Assembly (NCBI RefSeq): GCF_023734115.1 | Contig: NZ_AP025737.1 | Location: forward strand, 2,232,001-2,296,000 | Source of the DNA: Herbiconiux sp. L3-i23 | Lineage (GTDB): Bacteria > Actinomycetota > Actinomycetes > Actinomycetales > Microbacteriaceae | Length of the DNA: 64,000 nucleotides | Reading direction: 5' to 3' | Shown: piece by piece, positions 44,477-53,650 of the stretch | How positions within the stretch are numbered: the stretch's first letter is position 1 | Layout: the number at the start of each line of letters is the position of its first letter | Position numbers and translations under genes: made by a program | The notes under the pieces: model-generated | What the model was told of the DNA's origin: nothing | The model's input: the letters and a program-made list of their open reading frames with translations, nothing else | Database searches by the model: none

Positions 44477-44997
44477 GCCTGGTTCCTCTCAACTAAGAGC
44501 TTTCCGTCGCTGATGGCAAGAGTTGCTTCGAACGGCTGATGGTTGCCCCTCGTATTGGGCGTCACGTCCACCCCGTTTTCGTCGATCAACCTCATCTCGG
44601 CGATGTCCAGGCAGACATATAGATGCACCTCGCCAGATACGAGGTCCGACTCGGCAAGTAGGAAGTTGTACGGTTTGGTCGAACCTTGGAGGCTCTGTCC
44701 ACTGGCACGGATGCCCTCGAATGTCTCGACGTCGGAGGCGGCCGCTTCTCGAGTTGCAAACAGCAAAATCTCCTCCTCTGCCCCCTCATCGTCGTTGGCG
44801 AGCAAGTCGATAGATCGCGCGTAACCCTCATAGGTCGCCGTTGCCGCAGCGAGCGCCTCGTCCTCCGATTGGAAGACCGGTGCCGAAGAGGGCAGTGGTG
44901 AAACGAGAACGGTGGGATATGCCTCGCATCCGACCAACGCGGTTGCGGTGAGAAATCCGCCGGCCAGAGCCAGGCACACACGCCAACGCGTAGTCAT
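44452..44997 (-). CDS. Lipoprotein of unknown function, lower GC
   Basis: The 181-residue product has a lipoprotein signal with lipobox LVGC-E at about residues 19-23 (TATALVGCEAYP). The rest is acidic and Ala-rich (SEDEALAAATATYEGYARSI). I do not recognise a family. Four hand-counted 60-base rows inside the gene are 53, 57, 58 and 62% GC, against 75% in a row of the next gene, so it may have been acquired recently. It is the first gene of a two-gene operon with the PKD-like protein. Confidence 0.7.
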   Translation of the reverse strand: MTTRWRVCLALAGGFLTATALVGCEAYPTVLVSPLPSSAPVFQSEDEALAAATATYEGYARSIDLLANDDEGAEEEILLFATREAAASDVETFEGIRASGQSLQGSTKPYNFLLAESDLVSGEVHLYVCLDIAEMRLIDENGVDVTPNTRGNHQPFEATLAISDGKLLVERNQAWGGTNFC

Positions 44998-45071
44998 GAG
45001 CCCCACGGTAAATGTGGGTGGATAGTCCGGCGAAGATCCATCCACAGGCCGCGGCGGTAGCGTTGTCGCTC

Positions 45072-46271
45072 GTGACGGTGCACGGATCTTGGGAGCGAGC
45101 CGCTCGCGGCGCCCTGCTGCTCGACCCGGACGGGTCGGCGCGGACGACGATCTTCGCCGAGATGAGCGCACTCGCGGCGCGCACCGGGGCGATCAACCTG
45201 GGGCAGGGGTTTCCCGACTACCCGGGTCCGGCGGAGGTTCTCGAGGTCGCGCAGCGCGAGATCGCGGCCGGCAACAACCAGTACCCGCCGGGGCGCGGCA
45301 TCGCGTCGTTGCGCGAGGCGATCAGCGAGCACCAGCGGCGCTTCTACGGGCTCGAGTTCGATGCCGATCGGGAGGTCCTCGTCACGGCGGGGGCGACGGA
45401 GGCCTTGGCGGCGACGATCCTCGCCCTCATCGACGACGGCGACGAGGTCGTCACCTTCGAGCCATTCTACGACGAGTACGGCGCCTGCATCGGGCTCGCG
45501 CGCGGCGTGCACAAGACGGTGCCGCTGGCGGCGCCGGACTTCCAGCCCGACCTCGACCGACTCCGGGCCACAGTGACGGATAAGACGCGCCTGATCGTGG
45601 TGAACACTCCGCACAATCCCACGGGGGCGGTCTTCAGCCGCGAGGTGCTCGAGACCATCGTTGACCTCGCCGAGCGACATGACGCGTACATCGTCACCGA
45701 CGAGGTGTACGAGCACCTGCACTACGACGGCTCCGTCCACGTGCCGATCGCAACCCTGCCGGGCGCACGCGAGCGCACGATCACGATCTCGTCGGGTGGG
45801 AAGACCTTCAACACGACGGGGTGGAAGATCGGCTGGCTCACCGCCCCGGCGCCGCTCGTCGACGCGGTGCTCGCCGTGAAGCAGTTCCTCACGTACGTCA
45901 ACGGCAGCCCGTTCCAGCCGGCGATCGCGGCGGGACTCTCGCTGCCCGACGAATTCTTCGCCTCGCTCGCCAGCGACCTCGCCGGCAAGCGCGACCTCCT
46001 CGCCGGCGGACTCCGCGCCGCCGGGTTCGGGGTGACGCTCCCCCGCGCCGGCTACTTCATCGTCGCCGACGCCCGCCCGCTCGGCTTCACCGACGGCGCC
46101 GACCTGTGCCGCCGACTGCCGGAACTAGCGGGCGTCGTAGGCGTGCCGATCTCGGCCTTCTGCCTCCCCGAGAACGCGGACCAGTACTCGCCCCTGGTCC
46201 GCTTCGCCTTCTGCAAACGCCTCGACGTCCTGGAAGAAGCCTCCCAACGCTTGGCCTCCCTCACCCCCTGA
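45072..46271 (+). CDS. PLP-dependent aminotransferase (class I/II)
   Basis: The 399-residue product is a fold-type I aminotransferase of the DapC/kynurenine-aminotransferase-like group. It shows INLGQGFPDYPGP near residue 40, YPPGRGIASLREAI near 75, VNTPHNPTGAVF near 180 and the Schiff-base Lys in SSGGKTFNTTGWKIGW near 245. The substrate is uncertain. I start at GTG 45072; TAGCGT ends eight bases before it. The intergenic region after its stop contains the GGATCAGGAG array. Confidence 0.92.
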   Translation: MTVHGSWERAARGALLLDPDGSARTTIFAEMSALAARTGAINLGQGFPDYPGPAEVLEVAQREIAAGNNQYPPGRGIASLREAISEHQRRFYGLEFDADREVLVTAGATEALAATILALIDDGDEVVTFEPFYDEYGACIGLARGVHKTVPLAAPDFQPDLDRLRATVTDKTRLIVVNTPHNPTGAVFSREVLETIVDLAERHDAYIVTDEVYEHLHYDGSVHVPIATLPGARERTITISSGGKTFNTTGWKIGWLTAPAPLVDAVLAVKQFLTYVNGSPFQPAIAAGLSLPDEFFASLASDLAGKRDLLAGGLRAAGFGVTLPRAGYFIVADARPLGFTDGADLCRRLPELAGVVGVPISAFCLPENADQYSPLVRFAFCKRLDVLEEASQRLASLTP

Positions 46272-46284
46272 CCCGACACTCCGG

Positions 46285-46574
46285 GTACACGGATCAGGAG
46301 AATGTGCACGGATCAGGAGAAACGGCGCGAATAGTCCTGATCCGTGTGCGAGTTGCCCACTTTCCCGCCGGATCTCCTGATCGGTGCACAAACTCCTGAT
46401 CCGTGCACCCACGGTTGAGACGGCCGGGTGCGAGGAAACAGGAGCAGGCGGCCGGGGCAGGCGGGGGTGTGCACGGATCAGGATGACGCCCGCGACACGC
46501 CGAATCGAGACCCCGATCCAGTCCTGAACGGCGGGCATTCTCCTGATCCGCGCGCAATCTCCTGATCCGTGTAC
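46285..46574. repeat. Array of eight GTRCACGGATCAGGAG-type repeats in both orientations
   Basis: Forward copies start at 46285, 46304 and 46469; reverse-complement copies lie at 46335-46349, 46374-46389, 46393-46408, 46540-46555 and 46559-46574. Each is 15-16 bases with at most one or two changes. The order is two forward, three reverse, one forward, two reverse, with irregular spacing, within the 358-base gap between convergent genes. Inverted pairs could fold into hairpins. This is not a CRISPR array. Confidence 0.9.
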
Positions 46575-46629
46575 CCACGGGTCGCAATGGGCGGGTGCGG
46601 CGGGCGGGCCGGGGTTCCGGTGGGGTGGG

Positions 46630-47442
46630 TCAGGCGGGTTCGACGCGGTAGCGGCGCAGGTCAAGGGCCGGATTCTTGGCCCGGACCTGGGCGAGGCGCT
46701 CCGTCGAGATCCACGCGACCGCGACATCGGTCGCCTCGCCGATCTCGACCATGTGCACGCCCATCGGCCCCACGATGAGACTGTTGCCGACACCCACCGG
46801 CGGAGCGTGGTCGGCCGCCGCGACGTAGATCGTGTTCTCGATCGCCCGCGCCGTCACCAGGGTGCGCCAGTGATGCTCCTTCAGCGGACCCCGCACCCAT
46901 TCCGCAGGGATCAGCACCAGATCGGCCCCGGCATCCACGAGCCGGCGCGTGACCTCGGGGAAGCGCACGTCGTAACAGGTCTGCATACCGACCTTGATGC
47001 CGCCCACCTCGAAGATCTCGGGAGCCGCGCTCGGGTCGCCGGGCACCACCCAGTCGCTCTCGCGCTGCCCGAACGCGTCGTACAGGTGCAGCTTGCGGTA
47101 CCGGGCGACGACGCCCGAGGCGTCGACGGCGACGAGGGTGTTCGAGAACTTGCCGGACGGCTCCATCTTCTCGACGACGCCCGCCACGATCGTCACGGAC
47201 AGACGCGTGGCGAGGGTGCGCAGCGCCTCCACGAATCGTCCGTCGAGGGTCTGGGCGTTGCGCGCGAAGCTGCCGTCCATCGGATCGGCGAAGTAGGACG
47301 AGTACTCGGGGAAGACGACCAGTTGAGCGCCGCGCTCGGCGGCGAGGGTGGCGAGTCCGGTGATCCGGTCGAGATTCTCGACGGCGTCGCGGCCCGGCGC
47401 GAACTGCGCCACTGCCACCCCGAGCTGCGCGTCGCTCACCAT
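46630..47442 (-). CDS. Carbon-nitrogen hydrolase (nitrilase-superfamily amidase)
   Basis: The 270-residue product has the nitrilase triad: Glu in VVFPEYSSYF near residue 45, Lys in ARYRKLHLYDAF near 115 and Cys in GMQTCYDVRFPE near 153. The latter sequence matches omega-amidase or deaminated-glutathione-amidase-type members. The substrate is unknown. It is convergent with the aminotransferase at 45072, across the repeat array, and not otherwise linked. Confidence 0.92.
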   Translation of the reverse strand: MVSDAQLGVAVAQFAPGRDAVENLDRITGLATLAAERGAQLVVFPEYSSYFADPMDGSFARNAQTLDGRFVEALRTLATRLSVTIVAGVVEKMEPSGKFSNTLVAVDASGVVARYRKLHLYDAFGQRESDWVVPGDPSAAPEIFEVGGIKVGMQTCYDVRFPEVTRRLVDAGADLVLIPAEWVRGPLKEHHWRTLVTARAIENTIYVAAADHAPPVGVGNSLIVGPMGVHMVEIGEATDVAVAWISTERLAQVRAKNPALDLRRYRVEPA

Positions 47443-47555
47443 GGCGTCAGCCTAGCCGCGGAACCGTCTTCGCGGTCAGGCGAATCTTCGCTCCGTGCGT
47501 CGGCGGCGTCGGCCGAGAGGCAGGTGCAAACTCGGCTGAGCGCTCTCGGCGACGG

Positions 47556-48314
47556 TCACGGGCAGAACTGATCGGAGGCGACGCCGGGGTCCGCGGTCGG
47601 TCCGGCGGTCGGCGATGCGCCCGGGATCTCGGAGGGGATCGATTCGAGCACCTCACCCTCGAACACCTCGCCCTGCAGTTCGCCGGGAGGCAGTTGGCTG
47701 AGGCAGGTCGCGAACGGGTCGGCGAGCTCGATCTTCGCCACCGGAAGGAGGTTCTCATCGACCATCTCGAGTCCCGCGATCGCCGCGGAGACTCCCAACT
47801 TGGTCTTTCCGCAGGAGTCGGTCGGCCACGCCGCGCGCACCGCCTGGCCGTCCTCGGCGACGAGCCACAGCTCGGGAACGATCTCGTAGTCGGCGGTGCA
47901 CGGGCCCGGCCCGACCGCGTCGCTCGGCTCCTCGAGGGCCGTCAGCAGGGGCGGAAGATCGCCGTCGTAACGGGTCTCCCGCACGGCCTGCCATTGCTCG
48001 CCATCAATCTCGACGCCGAACTCGCCCGAGCACACGACCGCCTGCACCGCCTCGAAGCCGTCGGGCACCGACCCGGCGGCGGGGGCCGCCTCGTGCTCGC
48101 CGTCGACCGCATCGGACTCGTCGAAGCCGAAGTCGGTGAAGTATCGGAGCCCCGACGCGAGGCAGTCGGCCGAGTCGGCCACGACCGCGGGCGCTGCGGG
48201 GCCGCCCGGCTCTCCGGGCTGCGCGGGACCGGCGCATCCGGCGAGCGCCACCGCGGCGGCGACCGCGAGAAGGAGTCCGGCGGGCTTCGTTCGGATGCGC
48301 ATGCTCCGATGCAA
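47556..48314 (-). CDS. Putative lipoprotein of unknown function
   Basis: The 252-residue product starts with a lipoprotein signal (KPAGLLLAVAAAVALAGC, lipobox LAGC near 23-26) and continues with a Gly/Pro linker and a soluble domain that contains a regular set of cysteines (DCLASGLRYF, VVCSGEFG, GPCTADYE, DSCGKTK, TCLSQL). No family is recognised. ATG 48314 is preferred because GGAG lies nine bases upstream; a second in-frame ATG is four codons later. Confidence 0.75.
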   Translation of the reverse strand: MHRSMRIRTKPAGLLLAVAAAVALAGCAGPAQPGEPGGPAAPAVVADSADCLASGLRYFTDFGFDESDAVDGEHEAAPAAGSVPDGFEAVQAVVCSGEFGVEIDGEQWQAVRETRYDGDLPPLLTALEEPSDAVGPGPCTADYEIVPELWLVAEDGQAVRAAWPTDSCGKTKLGVSAAIAGLEMVDENLLPVAKIELADPFATCLSQLPPGELQGEVFEGEVLESIPSEIPGASPTAGPTADPGVASDQFCP

Positions 48315-48443
48315 ACAGGCTCCGGCAACGGATCGGTGACGACTTCGTCACGATTGCCTATCGATGGCGGCGAGCGCCGCAACCCTCGCCGCGCGCCGCA
48401 CCACAGCCCGCACCACGCGCCGGAAACTTAGACTGGCCTGGAC

Positions 48444-49565
48444 ATGCAGTGCTCGTACTACGACGCCGGCCTCTGCCGGTCCTGCACCCTCCTCGAGCAG
48501 CCGTACCCCGACCAGCTCGCCGACAAGGACGCCCGCTCCCGTTCGCTGCTCGACGATCCGACGATCGCCTGGCTGCCGCCCGTGGCGAGCGCCCCGTCCG
48601 GCTACCGCAACAAGGCGAAGATGGTGGTGGGCGGCACGGTCGATGCCCCGACCCTCGGCATCCTCGATGGCCGTGGCCGCGGAGTCGACCTCAGAGGATG
48701 CGCGCTCTGCACCCCCGGCATCCAGGCGGCGATGCCCGCGCTCGCTGCCTTCGTCACCCTGGCGGGCCTCGCCCCCTACGACGTGCCGGCACGGTCGGGC
48801 GAACTCAAGTACGTGCTCGTCACCGAGGCCCCGAACGGCGAGCTGATGCTGCGCTTCGTGCTGCGCTCGGAAGCGTCGATCCCCGTGATCCGGGCGAACC
48901 TCGACGCCCTCCACCGGGCGCTGCCCCGGGTCGCCGTCGTGACCGCCAACCTCCTCCCCGAGCACAAGGCCGTCGTCGAAGGCGACCGCGAGGTCGTACT
49001 CACCACGCGCGACACCCTCACCATGACGCTCGGCGGCATCGACCTGCACCTTCGGCCGCAGAGCTTCTTCCAGACCAACACCGACATCGCCGAGCGGCTC
49101 TACGCCCAGGCCCGCGAGTGGGCGGACGAGATCGGCCCGCGGTCGGTGTGGGACCTGTACTGCGGCGTCGGCGGGTTCGCGTTGCATCTCGCCGCGCCCG
49201 GACGCAGTGTCATCGGAGTCGAGGCGAGCGTCGAGGCGATCGAGAGCGCTCGCCGCAGTGCCGGCGACCTCGGGCTGACGGAGGTGCGCTTCGAATCCGG
49301 CGACGCCACCCGTTTCGCGATGAGCGCGGGCGACGCACCCGACCTCGTCGTCGTAAACCCACCCCGCCGCGGCATCGGCGCCGAACTCGCCGGACACTTC
49401 GAACGCTCCGGGCCACGGCACATCGTCTACTCGAGCTGCAACCCCGTGAGCCTCGCGAAGGACCTCGCGATGATGCCCTCCTACGCCGTGCGTCGCGCCC
49501 GCGTGCTCGACATGTTCCCGCAGACCTTGCACCTCGAAGTGATCACGCTGCTCGAACGGCGTTAG
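48444..49565 (+). CDS. rlmC: 23S rRNA (uracil-C5)-methyltransferase RlmC-like
   Basis: This 373-residue enzyme methylates a uracil of 23S rRNA (U747 type). Its N-terminal Fe-S cluster cysteines are Cys3, Cys11, Cys14 and a fourth at Cys86 or Cys89 (RGCALC). The SAM-binding domain has DLYCGVGGFALHLA near residue 240, and the catalytic Cys lies in VYSSCNPVSLAKDL near 335. A TRAM domain is absent, as in RlmC. A TAGACT at 48429-48434 is nine bases before the ATG. Confidence 0.92.
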   Translation: MQCSYYDAGLCRSCTLLEQPYPDQLADKDARSRSLLDDPTIAWLPPVASAPSGYRNKAKMVVGGTVDAPTLGILDGRGRGVDLRGCALCTPGIQAAMPALAAFVTLAGLAPYDVPARSGELKYVLVTEAPNGELMLRFVLRSEASIPVIRANLDALHRALPRVAVVTANLLPEHKAVVEGDREVVLTTRDTLTMTLGGIDLHLRPQSFFQTNTDIAERLYAQAREWADEIGPRSVWDLYCGVGGFALHLAAPGRSVIGVEASVEAIESARRSAGDLGLTEVRFESGDATRFAMSAGDAPDLVVVNPPRRGIGAELAGHFERSGPRHIVYSSCNPVSLAKDLAMMPSYAVRRARVLDMFPQTLHLEVITLLERR

Positions 49566-49634
49566 ACGCGCTTGGCGGTGACGGTATGCGACATGCTTCG
49601 CACGATGCTGCGCACCCCGTGACACTCTGAAGGG

Positions 49635-50813
49635 GTGAGCGACTGTCCCGACTCCCACCCGTTCGATCGCCTGACCCGCGAATCGCTCGACACCCCGTGG
49701 AGTCGCAAGTGGAGTCTCTCCCCCGGCACCATCGGCGCCTGGGTCGCCGAGATGGACTTCGGCACCGCTCCCGCAGTCAGCGAGGCGCTCACCCGCGCGG
49801 TGTCGGACGGCAACCTCGGCTACCTCGCGCCCTCGACCGCCGCCGACCTCGCCGATGCGACCGCCGCGTGGATGGCGGGCGAGTACGGCTGGACCGTGTC
49901 ACCGGACGACGTGCATTCCGTTTCGGATGTGATGGCGGCATTGCGCGTCGCCGTCGAGGAGTACTCCCCCGCCGGATCGGCCGTGATCGTGCCGACGCCC
50001 GCCTACATGCCCTTCCTGACCTACCTGCCGACGCTCGGCCGTGAGGTCGTCGAGGTCCCCGGCCGCGTCGTCGACGGGCGCTGGGAGCACGACCTCGACG
50101 CGATCGACCTCGCGTTCGAGCGCGGGGCCTCGACGCTCGTGCTGTGCAGCCCGCACAACCCGACCGGCACGGTGCTCACCCGCTACGAGCTGCTCGCGAT
50201 CAGCGAGGTCGTCGAGCGGCACGGCGGCCGTGTCTTCGCCGACGAGATCCACGCCCCGCTGCGGTACGACGGCGTCGTCCACGTGCCGTACGCGTCGGTG
50301 TCGGCGGCCGCCGCCGCCCACACGATCACGGGTACCAGCGCGTCGAAGGCCTGGAACATCCCTGGTCTCAAGGCCGCCCAACTGATCACTTCGAACGAGG
50401 ACGATCGCCGTCGGTACGGCCGCTTCGGCTTCGCCGCGGTGCATGGGGCCTCCACCCTCGGAGTGCTGGCGTCGACCGCCGCGTACCGCGAGGGGGCGTC
50501 CTGGCTGCGCGACGTCGTCGGCTACCTGCAGGGCAACCGGGACCTGCTCACCGAGCTCGTCGCCCGAGAGCTACCGGGCGTCGGATACGTCGCGCCGCAG
50601 GCGACCTACCTGGCGTGGCTCGACTTCGGCGGCGTCGCTCTCGACCGGAGCCCGGCCGACGTCCTCCGGGAACGCGGCGGCGTCACGCTCACCGACGGCG
50701 GGCTGTGCGGGCGCGGATCCGAGGGGCACGCCCGCTTCGTGTTCGCGATGCCCCGCCCGCTGCTGGAGGAGAGCGTCGGGGCGATGGCTGCCGCGCTCGT
50801 CGCCGCCCGCTAG
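49635..50813 (+). CDS. MalY/PatB-family PLP enzyme (cystathionine beta-lyase-like)
   Basis: The 392-residue product is a MalY/PatB-type fold-type I enzyme. Diagnostic segments are WVAEMDFGTAPAV near residue 37, LCSPHNPTG near 175 and the Schiff-base Lys in GTSASKAWNIPGLKAAQL near 235. PatB proteins cleave cystathionine or other C-S bonds; the exact substrate is not known. It lies next to sulfur genes (51.6-55 kb) but is separated by VanZ and repeats. GAAGGGG precedes GTG 49635. Confidence 0.9.
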   Translation: MSDCPDSHPFDRLTRESLDTPWSRKWSLSPGTIGAWVAEMDFGTAPAVSEALTRAVSDGNLGYLAPSTAADLADATAAWMAGEYGWTVSPDDVHSVSDVMAALRVAVEEYSPAGSAVIVPTPAYMPFLTYLPTLGREVVEVPGRVVDGRWEHDLDAIDLAFERGASTLVLCSPHNPTGTVLTRYELLAISEVVERHGGRVFADEIHAPLRYDGVVHVPYASVSAAAAAHTITGTSASKAWNIPGLKAAQLITSNEDDRRRYGRFGFAAVHGASTLGVLASTAAYREGASWLRDVVGYLQGNRDLLTELVARELPGVGYVAPQATYLAWLDFGGVALDRSPADVLRERGGVTLTDGGLCGRGSEGHARFVFAMPRPLLEESVGAMAAALVAAR

Positions 50814-50824
50814 TCGCATCAGCG

Positions 50825-51045
50825 GTCATTGAGGAGGCCGTCTACGGCCGTCGCGAAATGACGGAACCACCGAATCGTAAGACCGGCCGACCGGAGAGTG
50901 ATGTCGCATCGCGACGGCCGTGGACGGCCTCCTCAGCGACCAGACCCGGGTCGCATCGCGACGGCCGTGAACGGCCTTCTCAGCGAGCAGACTCGGGTCG
51001 CATCGCGACGGCCGTGAACGGCCTCCTCAGCGACCAGCACGATGC
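50825..51045. repeat. REP-like repeat cluster (family A), four units
   Basis: Unit 1 (50825-50862) has GTCATT and AAATGAC ends and a GGCCGTCTACGGCC core. Three more units in the opposite sense follow near 50905, 50950 and 51000, each with ATCGCGACGGCCGTGAACGG or a close variant. These fill the gap between the PatB-like gene and the vanZ-like gene. Confidence 0.85.
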
Positions 51046-51053
51046 CGAACGGC

Positions 51054-51512
51054 TCAGGCGCTGAGTCGGTGGTCTGCACGGAGGGTGCGGCGGGCCGCCA
51101 CTACGCCCGCGCCGATCGCGATGCCGATGACCGCTCCCACCGTGTTCGCTACGAGGTCTCGAGGGTCGGACACCCGGTCGAGCGGGATCTGCAGCGCCTC
51201 GATGGCCACCGTGATCGACGCGGCCGCCGCGAACACGGCCACTCCCGCGGCGCGGGCGAAGACCAGGCGCAGCAGCAGGCCGATCGGGACGAACATCACG
51301 ATGTTCGCCACGAATTCGATCGGACTGCCCGTCGTCCACGTCGACGGGTCGGTCCAGAGGCTCGGCGTGAAGGCTCCGAACCGGGCCTCATCGGTCGGTG
51401 TCCGCCACGGCAGCGGCGCCATGGTGAAAAGGGCGACGAGCGCGAGATACCCGACGGTCGCCATGGCGAGAACGGCACGGCCGGCGGTCCCGGATCGTGT
51501 CGATCGAGTCAT
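51054..51512 (-). CDS. VanZ-family membrane protein
   Basis: The 152-residue product has four hydrophobic helices (about 12-30, 63-80, 85-100, 115-138) and the family motif region FVANIVMFVPIGLLLRLV with AIEALQIPLDRVSDPRDLVANTVGAVIG. VanZ-like proteins occur in glycopeptide resistance and many other contexts; no resistance operon is seen here. ATG 51512 is preceded by AGGAGGA, which fixes the start. Confidence 0.87.
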   Translation of the reverse strand: MTRSTRSGTAGRAVLAMATVGYLALVALFTMAPLPWRTPTDEARFGAFTPSLWTDPSTWTTGSPIEFVANIVMFVPIGLLLRLVFARAAGVAVFAAAASITVAIEALQIPLDRVSDPRDLVANTVGAVIGIAIGAGVVAARRTLRADHRLSA

Positions 51513-51615
51513 CGGCGTCCTCCTCGCCTCGGTGGTCCCGACGACGATACGGGGCACCGCAGCGCATGGACGCGCCCCATAGGAATCGCATCGGGGCCTC
51601 GCAGCCACCGCGGTG

Positions 51616-52152
51616 CTACAGCGAAACGCGCTCCACAGCGAGAGCGATTCGCTCACGGAGGGTGGGCGTCGGCTCCTTCTTGTCGATGAACTCGGCGTCG
51701 GATGCCGGCACACCGACGGGGAGGATGCGCGCCTGGAAAAAGGCGAACAGCGCCCGCAGGTGGTGCTCGACGAGGGCCGCATCGCCCGGCGCTCCGGCCG
51801 TCGAGGCGAGCAGCACCGGACGGTCGGTGATGGCATGCTGCCCGACCTGGTCGAAGAAGGTCTTGTACAGACCCGTGTAGGTCGCGCGATAGGCGGGCGA
51901 CCCGACGATCAGGACATCCGCCGCCTCGACGGCGTCGAGCGCCACCCGCGCGGGCTCGCCGAGTTCGGCTCGCCACACGCCCGCGGCGAGATCCTGACGC
52001 AGTGCTGACAGCTCGATCACCTCGACCTCGGCTCCCCCGCCGGCCTTCGCGGCGAGCGCGTCGGCGATCTCGCGCACGAGAACGGTGGTCTTCGACGGCG
52101 TTGTGGGGCTGCCGCTCACGGCGACGATCCTGATCGGGCGCTTGTCGGTCAC
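51616..52152 (-). CDS. NAD(P)H-dependent FMN reductase (MsuE/SsuE-like)
   Basis: The 178-residue flavodoxin-like reductase has VAVSGSPTTPSKTTVL near the N-terminus (the FMN phosphate loop) and VLIVGSPAYRATYTGLYKTF near residue 85, both characteristic. These enzymes supply reduced FMN to two-component monooxygenases. It is divergent from metY, 100 bases away, and the NtaA-type monooxygenase is two genes further, so its partner is likely that enzyme. GTG 52152 follows GGGAGA. An upstream in-frame ATG would add 17 residues. Confidence 0.9.
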   Translation of the reverse strand: MTDKRPIRIVAVSGSPTTPSKTTVLVREIADALAAKAGGGAEVEVIELSALRQDLAAGVWRAELGEPARVALDAVEAADVLIVGSPAYRATYTGLYKTFFDQVGQHAITDRPVLLASTAGAPGDAALVEHHLRALFAFFQARILPVGVPASDAEFIDKKEPTPTLRERIALAVERVSL

Positions 52153-52252
52153 GGTCCGATTCTCCCGGGCACTACACGATCGCCGCATCGGGCGACGTAA
52201 CACTACTTAGCGTCGGTTCGCGCGGAAGCGTCTGCGGTGCGAACCTACCGGG

Positions 52253-53638
52253 ATGACGAGCACCCCTCCGGACGAGACGGAACCCGCCTTCGCGACCCGA
52301 CAGGTCCACGCCGGTCAGTCGGTCGAGGGGGCGCACGGCGCCAGGATCACACCGATCTACCTGTCGGCGGGGTTCGCGTTCGACGACTTCGATGAGGCCG
52401 CCGACCGGTTCAACGGCGGCGAGGGTTACAGCTACACGCGTCTCGGGAACCCGACGACGACCGCCGTCGAGCGCAAGCTCGCCGCCCTCGAGGGCGGCGT
52501 CGAAGCGATCGCGACGAGTAGCGGTCAGGCGGCCGTCAGCCTCGCCCTGCTGGGACTGCTCAAGGCCGGCGACCACTTCCTGTCGTCCCGGAGTATCTAC
52601 GAGGGGTCGCGCGGGCTGTTCCGCGACGTGTTCCCCCGTTTCGGCATCGAGGTCGACTTCGTCGACGACCAGAACGACCCGCAGGCGTGGCGGCGGCTCT
52701 CGAAGCCGACGACCCGGGCGTACTTCGCCGAGACCATCGCGAATCCGCGCAACGAGATCCTCGACATCGAGGCCATCGCGGATGCCGCCCACGAGCAGGG
52801 TGTGCCGCTCGTCATCGACAGCACCTTCACAACGCCCTACCTCGCAAGGCCGATCGAGCACGGCGCCGACATCGTGGTGCACTCGACGAGTAAGTTCCTC
52901 GCCGGGCACGGCTCCTCGCTCGGCGGCGTCATCGTCGACGGCGGCCGCTTCCCGTGGGCGGACTTCGCGGACGGCTTCCCGCACCTCGCGACGCCGACGG
53001 CATCGGGCGAGGCGAGCTTCGTCGATCGCTTCGGCTCCCGGGCCTACGCGGTATTCACCCGCGACGTGCTCGCCTCCCGGCTCGGGCCCACCCCGTCGCC
53101 GTTCAACACCTTCCTCTTGCAGCAGGGCATCGAGACGCTCTCGCTGCGGCTCGACCGGCACTCCTCCAACGCGCTCGCTCTCGCCACCTGGCTCGAATCA
53201 CGTCCCGAGGTCGCGTCGGTCGACTACTCCGGGCTCGAGTCGAGCCCGTACGCCGAGCTGTCGCGCCGCTACCTGCCGCGCGGTGCCGGATCGGTGTTCT
53301 CGTTCACCCTGCACGGCGGCGAGCAGGCGGCCCGCATCGTGCACGACAACGTCGCTCTCTTCACCCGCATGACCCACCTCGGCGACGTCCGATCGCTCGT
53401 TCTGCACCCGGGCACCACCAGCCACGCGCACGCGACCCCCGCCGAGCTCGCGGCCGCGGGCATCGACCCCGGTCTGCTGCGCATCTCCGTCGGAGTGGAG
53501 GACCCGCGCGACCTCATCGCCGATCTCACGCAGGCGCTCGAGAAACTGCCGGCCGGCGAACCGGCCGACCACCACCCCCGCGGCAACCACACCGCCCGCG
53601 ACCACTCCACGCACCGCGCCGCGGTGACCCAGGTCTGA
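52253..53638 (+). CDS. metY: O-acetylhomoserine aminocarboxypropyltransferase (MetY-like)
   Basis: The enzyme makes homocysteine from O-acetylhomoserine and sulfide. The 461-residue PLP enzyme has the gamma-family signature: TRQVHAGQSVEGAHGARITP near 15, YSYTRLGNPTTTAVERKLA, TSSGQAAVSLALLGLL, and the Schiff-base Lys in VVHSTSKFLAGHGSSLGG near 210. The C-terminal segment after residue 430 is His-rich (HHPRGNHTARDHSTHR) and unusual. It is followed 12 bases later by the NtaA-type monooxygenase, suggesting one unit for assimilating sulfur from organosulfur compounds. Confidence 0.92.
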   Translation: MTSTPPDETEPAFATRQVHAGQSVEGAHGARITPIYLSAGFAFDDFDEAADRFNGGEGYSYTRLGNPTTTAVERKLAALEGGVEAIATSSGQAAVSLALLGLLKAGDHFLSSRSIYEGSRGLFRDVFPRFGIEVDFVDDQNDPQAWRRLSKPTTRAYFAETIANPRNEILDIEAIADAAHEQGVPLVIDSTFTTPYLARPIEHGADIVVHSTSKFLAGHGSSLGGVIVDGGRFPWADFADGFPHLATPTASGEASFVDRFGSRAYAVFTRDVLASRLGPTPSPFNTFLLQQGIETLSLRLDRHSSNALALATWLESRPEVASVDYSGLESSPYAELSRRYLPRGAGSVFSFTLHGGEQAARIVHDNVALFTRMTHLGDVRSLVLHPGTTSHAHATPAELAAAGIDPGLLRISVGVEDPRDLIADLTQALEKLPAGEPADHHPRGNHTARDHSTHRAAVTQV

Positions 53639-53650
53639 GGAGACGCCACG

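Noticed and set aside
46285-46574. CRISPR array
   Set aside because: Units are 15-16 bases, occur in both orientations, and have no uniform spacer length; no cas gene is in the window.
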